Shown piece after piece: positions 5,961-6,506 of a stretch of 6,506 bases of DNA. A program made the translations under genes and the position numbers. Every line of letters begins with the position of its first letter. Within the stretch, counting starts at the first letter, position 1. Under the pieces are notes generated by a model. It was not told the DNA's origin. It saw only the letters and a program-made list of their open reading frames with translations, and did no database searches. This DNA is from Eubacterium sp. (lineage in GTDB: Bacteria > Bacillota > Clostridia > Lachnospirales > Lachnospiraceae), in assembly GCA_021442545.1 (NCBI GenBank), contig JABUSX010000091.1:1-6506 (forward strand). The letters are read 5' to 3'.

Positions 5961-5984
5961 AATGATCTAAGTTGGATCTTTTTT
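5961..5984 (+). terminator. Weak candidate terminator
   Basis: GATC-TAAGTTG-GATC followed by six T residues (5979-5984). The stem is only four base pairs (six with one mismatch), so termination would be poor. It is the only hairpin plus T-run after the reductase gene. Confidence 0.25.
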
Positions 5985-6020
5985 GGCTGTCAAATGATCC
6001 TTGTAAGGTCGTTTTATGAC

Positions 6021-6072
6021 CTTTCTATGATCAATTTGACAATTGACAGACAATCTTTTTCAACGCTACAAT
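6021..6072 (+). promoter_or_regulatory. Promoter of the epimerase gene (copy 2 of the duplicated promoter)
   Basis: TTGACA (6043-6048), 18 bases and TACAAT (6067-6072) have the same boxes and spacing as the reductase promoter, with 46 of 52 bases identical. Conservation covers the stretch upstream of -35 (TATGATCAATTTGACA) more strictly than the spacer, so more than RNA polymerase contact seems to be preserved. Transcription would start near 6079. Confidence 0.7.
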
Positions 6073-6167
6073 AAATGACATAATAAATAAAAATCCCGGG
6101 AGAAATCCCCTCATTATTGTACATATTACTGTACTGCTGATGCATGTTTCTTTTTGATGGTGATGAA

Positions 6168-6174
6168 CGGAGGA
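6168..6174 (+). promoter_or_regulatory. Ribosome-binding site deciding the TTG start of the epimerase
   Basis: CGGAGGA lies six bases before the TTG at 6181. In-frame ATG codons at 6157 and 6163 would put this site inside the protein and have no comparable site of their own. Confidence 0.75.
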
Positions 6175-6180
6175 CTCGTC

Positions 6181-6506
6181 TTGGCAAAACAAAATTTCGG
6201 AATCTATGAAAAATCGCTGCCTCGCAGTCTTTCTCTTCCTGAAAAACTGCGTCTGGCAAAGGAACTCGGATTTGACTATTTTGAGATCAGCACGGACCAG
6301 ACAGACGAATTTCAGGCGCGGATGAAGGAAAGCCGTGAATACCGGCGCGTTCTCCGGGAAGCGATCTGGGAATACGATATGCCGATCTGGACCATGTGTC
6401 TGAGCGGAACCAGGAGCTGCCCGATCGGCAGTCTCGATCCCGCAATTTCGGGGCGCGGCATGGAGCTTTCCGTCGATTCCATCCATTTTGCCGCAGACAT
6501 CGGTCT
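6181..6506 (+). CDS. ulaE: L-ribulose-5-phosphate 3-epimerase, UlaE/SgbU family (N-terminal 108 residues; runs off right edge)
   Basis: The family interconverts L-ribulose 5-phosphate and L-xylulose 5-phosphate in the cytoplasm, using a metal-dependent TIM barrel, as in L-ascorbate and related sugar catabolism. Family marks from memory of E. coli UlaE are GIYEKSLP (7-14), LRLAKELGFDYFEIS (24-38), DQTDE, MCLSGTRSCPIGS and the end IHFAADIG at the edge. The metal ligands lie in the missing C-terminal two thirds. The start is TTG at 6181, chosen for the ribosome-binding site just upstream and because family similarity begins there. The MCLS motif usually continues with a histidine (SAHR or SGHR), but here it is SGTR, so substrate preference could differ. 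Expression is probably controlled together with the reductase through the matching promoters. Family is confident; the gene symbol is given as the nearest named member. Confidence 0.85.
   Translation, partial: MAKQNFGIYEKSLPRSLSLPEKLRLAKELGFDYFEISTDQTDEFQARMKESREYRRVLREAIWEYDMPIWTMCLSGTRSCPIGSLDPAISGRGMELSVDSIHFAADIG

Larger units (their letters stand above)
5876..6180. promoter_or_regulatory. Control region between reductase and epimerase
   Basis: This 305-base gap has no credible gene. From left to right it holds the reductase 3' stem-loops, a weak terminator, CTGTCAA (5987-5993), a perfect inverted repeat AAGGTC-N7-GACCTT (6005-6023), the second copy of the shared promoter, and a leader of about 100 bases with a small GGGA-GAAA-TCCC hairpin near 6098-6110. 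The inverted repeat ends some 20 bases before the -35 box, a position that suits an activator or repressor. Confidence 0.55.

Noticed and set aside
6031..6486. Minus-strand open frame of 151 codons opposite the epimerase
   Set aside because: The plus-strand frame from 6181 has clear UlaE similarity and a ribosome-binding site; the antisense frame has neither and would cross the promoter.
1..6506. CRISPR arrays, tRNA/rRNA genes, insertion sequences, phage or defence genes
   Set aside because: I saw no regularly spaced repeats with unique spacers, no tRNA-like cloverleaf, and no transposase or integrase motif in any frame.

Overview
The window looks like part of a carbohydrate-uptake and catabolism locus from a low-to-mid GC Gram-positive anaerobe, most likely Bacillota/Clostridia. 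Support for this is strong AGGAGG ribosome-binding sites before nearly every gene, use of GTG and TTG starts, a lipoprotein (not free periplasmic) sugar-binding protein, and many cysteines in an exported protein. I cannot name the genus.

Leftward (minus-strand) block, read from right to left. A promoter near 4760-4788 serves a ribose-type ABC importer: lipid-anchored binding protein (4694-3297), double-ATPase (3222-1693) and permease (1693-683). A strong stem-loop lies between the binding-protein and ATPase genes, and ATPase stop and permease start overlap as TAATG. After a 230-base gap with several stem-loops comes the start of a thiamine-diphosphate-dependent 2-oxoacid dehydrogenase E1 alpha gene (452 to beyond the left edge).

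Rightward (plus-strand) block. An aldo/keto reductase (5027-5875) and the start of an UlaE-type L-ribulose-5-phosphate 3-epimerase (6181 to beyond the right edge) each have their own promoter. The two promoters are near-copies: 46 of 52 bases are identical, including a 25-base exact run, with the same TTGACA-18-TACAAT layout, 1170 bases apart. The 4695-5026 gap is therefore a divergent control region, and 5876-6180 is a second promoter region.

Inferred joint role: the importer brings in an unphosphorylated sugar, polyol or sugar acid; the reductase changes its oxidation state; an unseen kinase phosphorylates it; the epimerase moves the product towards the pentose-phosphate pathway; and the E1 enzyme may oxidise a 2-oxoacid or acetoin-type intermediate. 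The substrate cannot be read from the sequence. The most unusual features are a roughly 110-residue Ala/Glu-rich spacer with 22-residue repeats in the binding protein, the duplicated promoter, and the pairing of an E1 dehydrogenase with a pentose-type importer.
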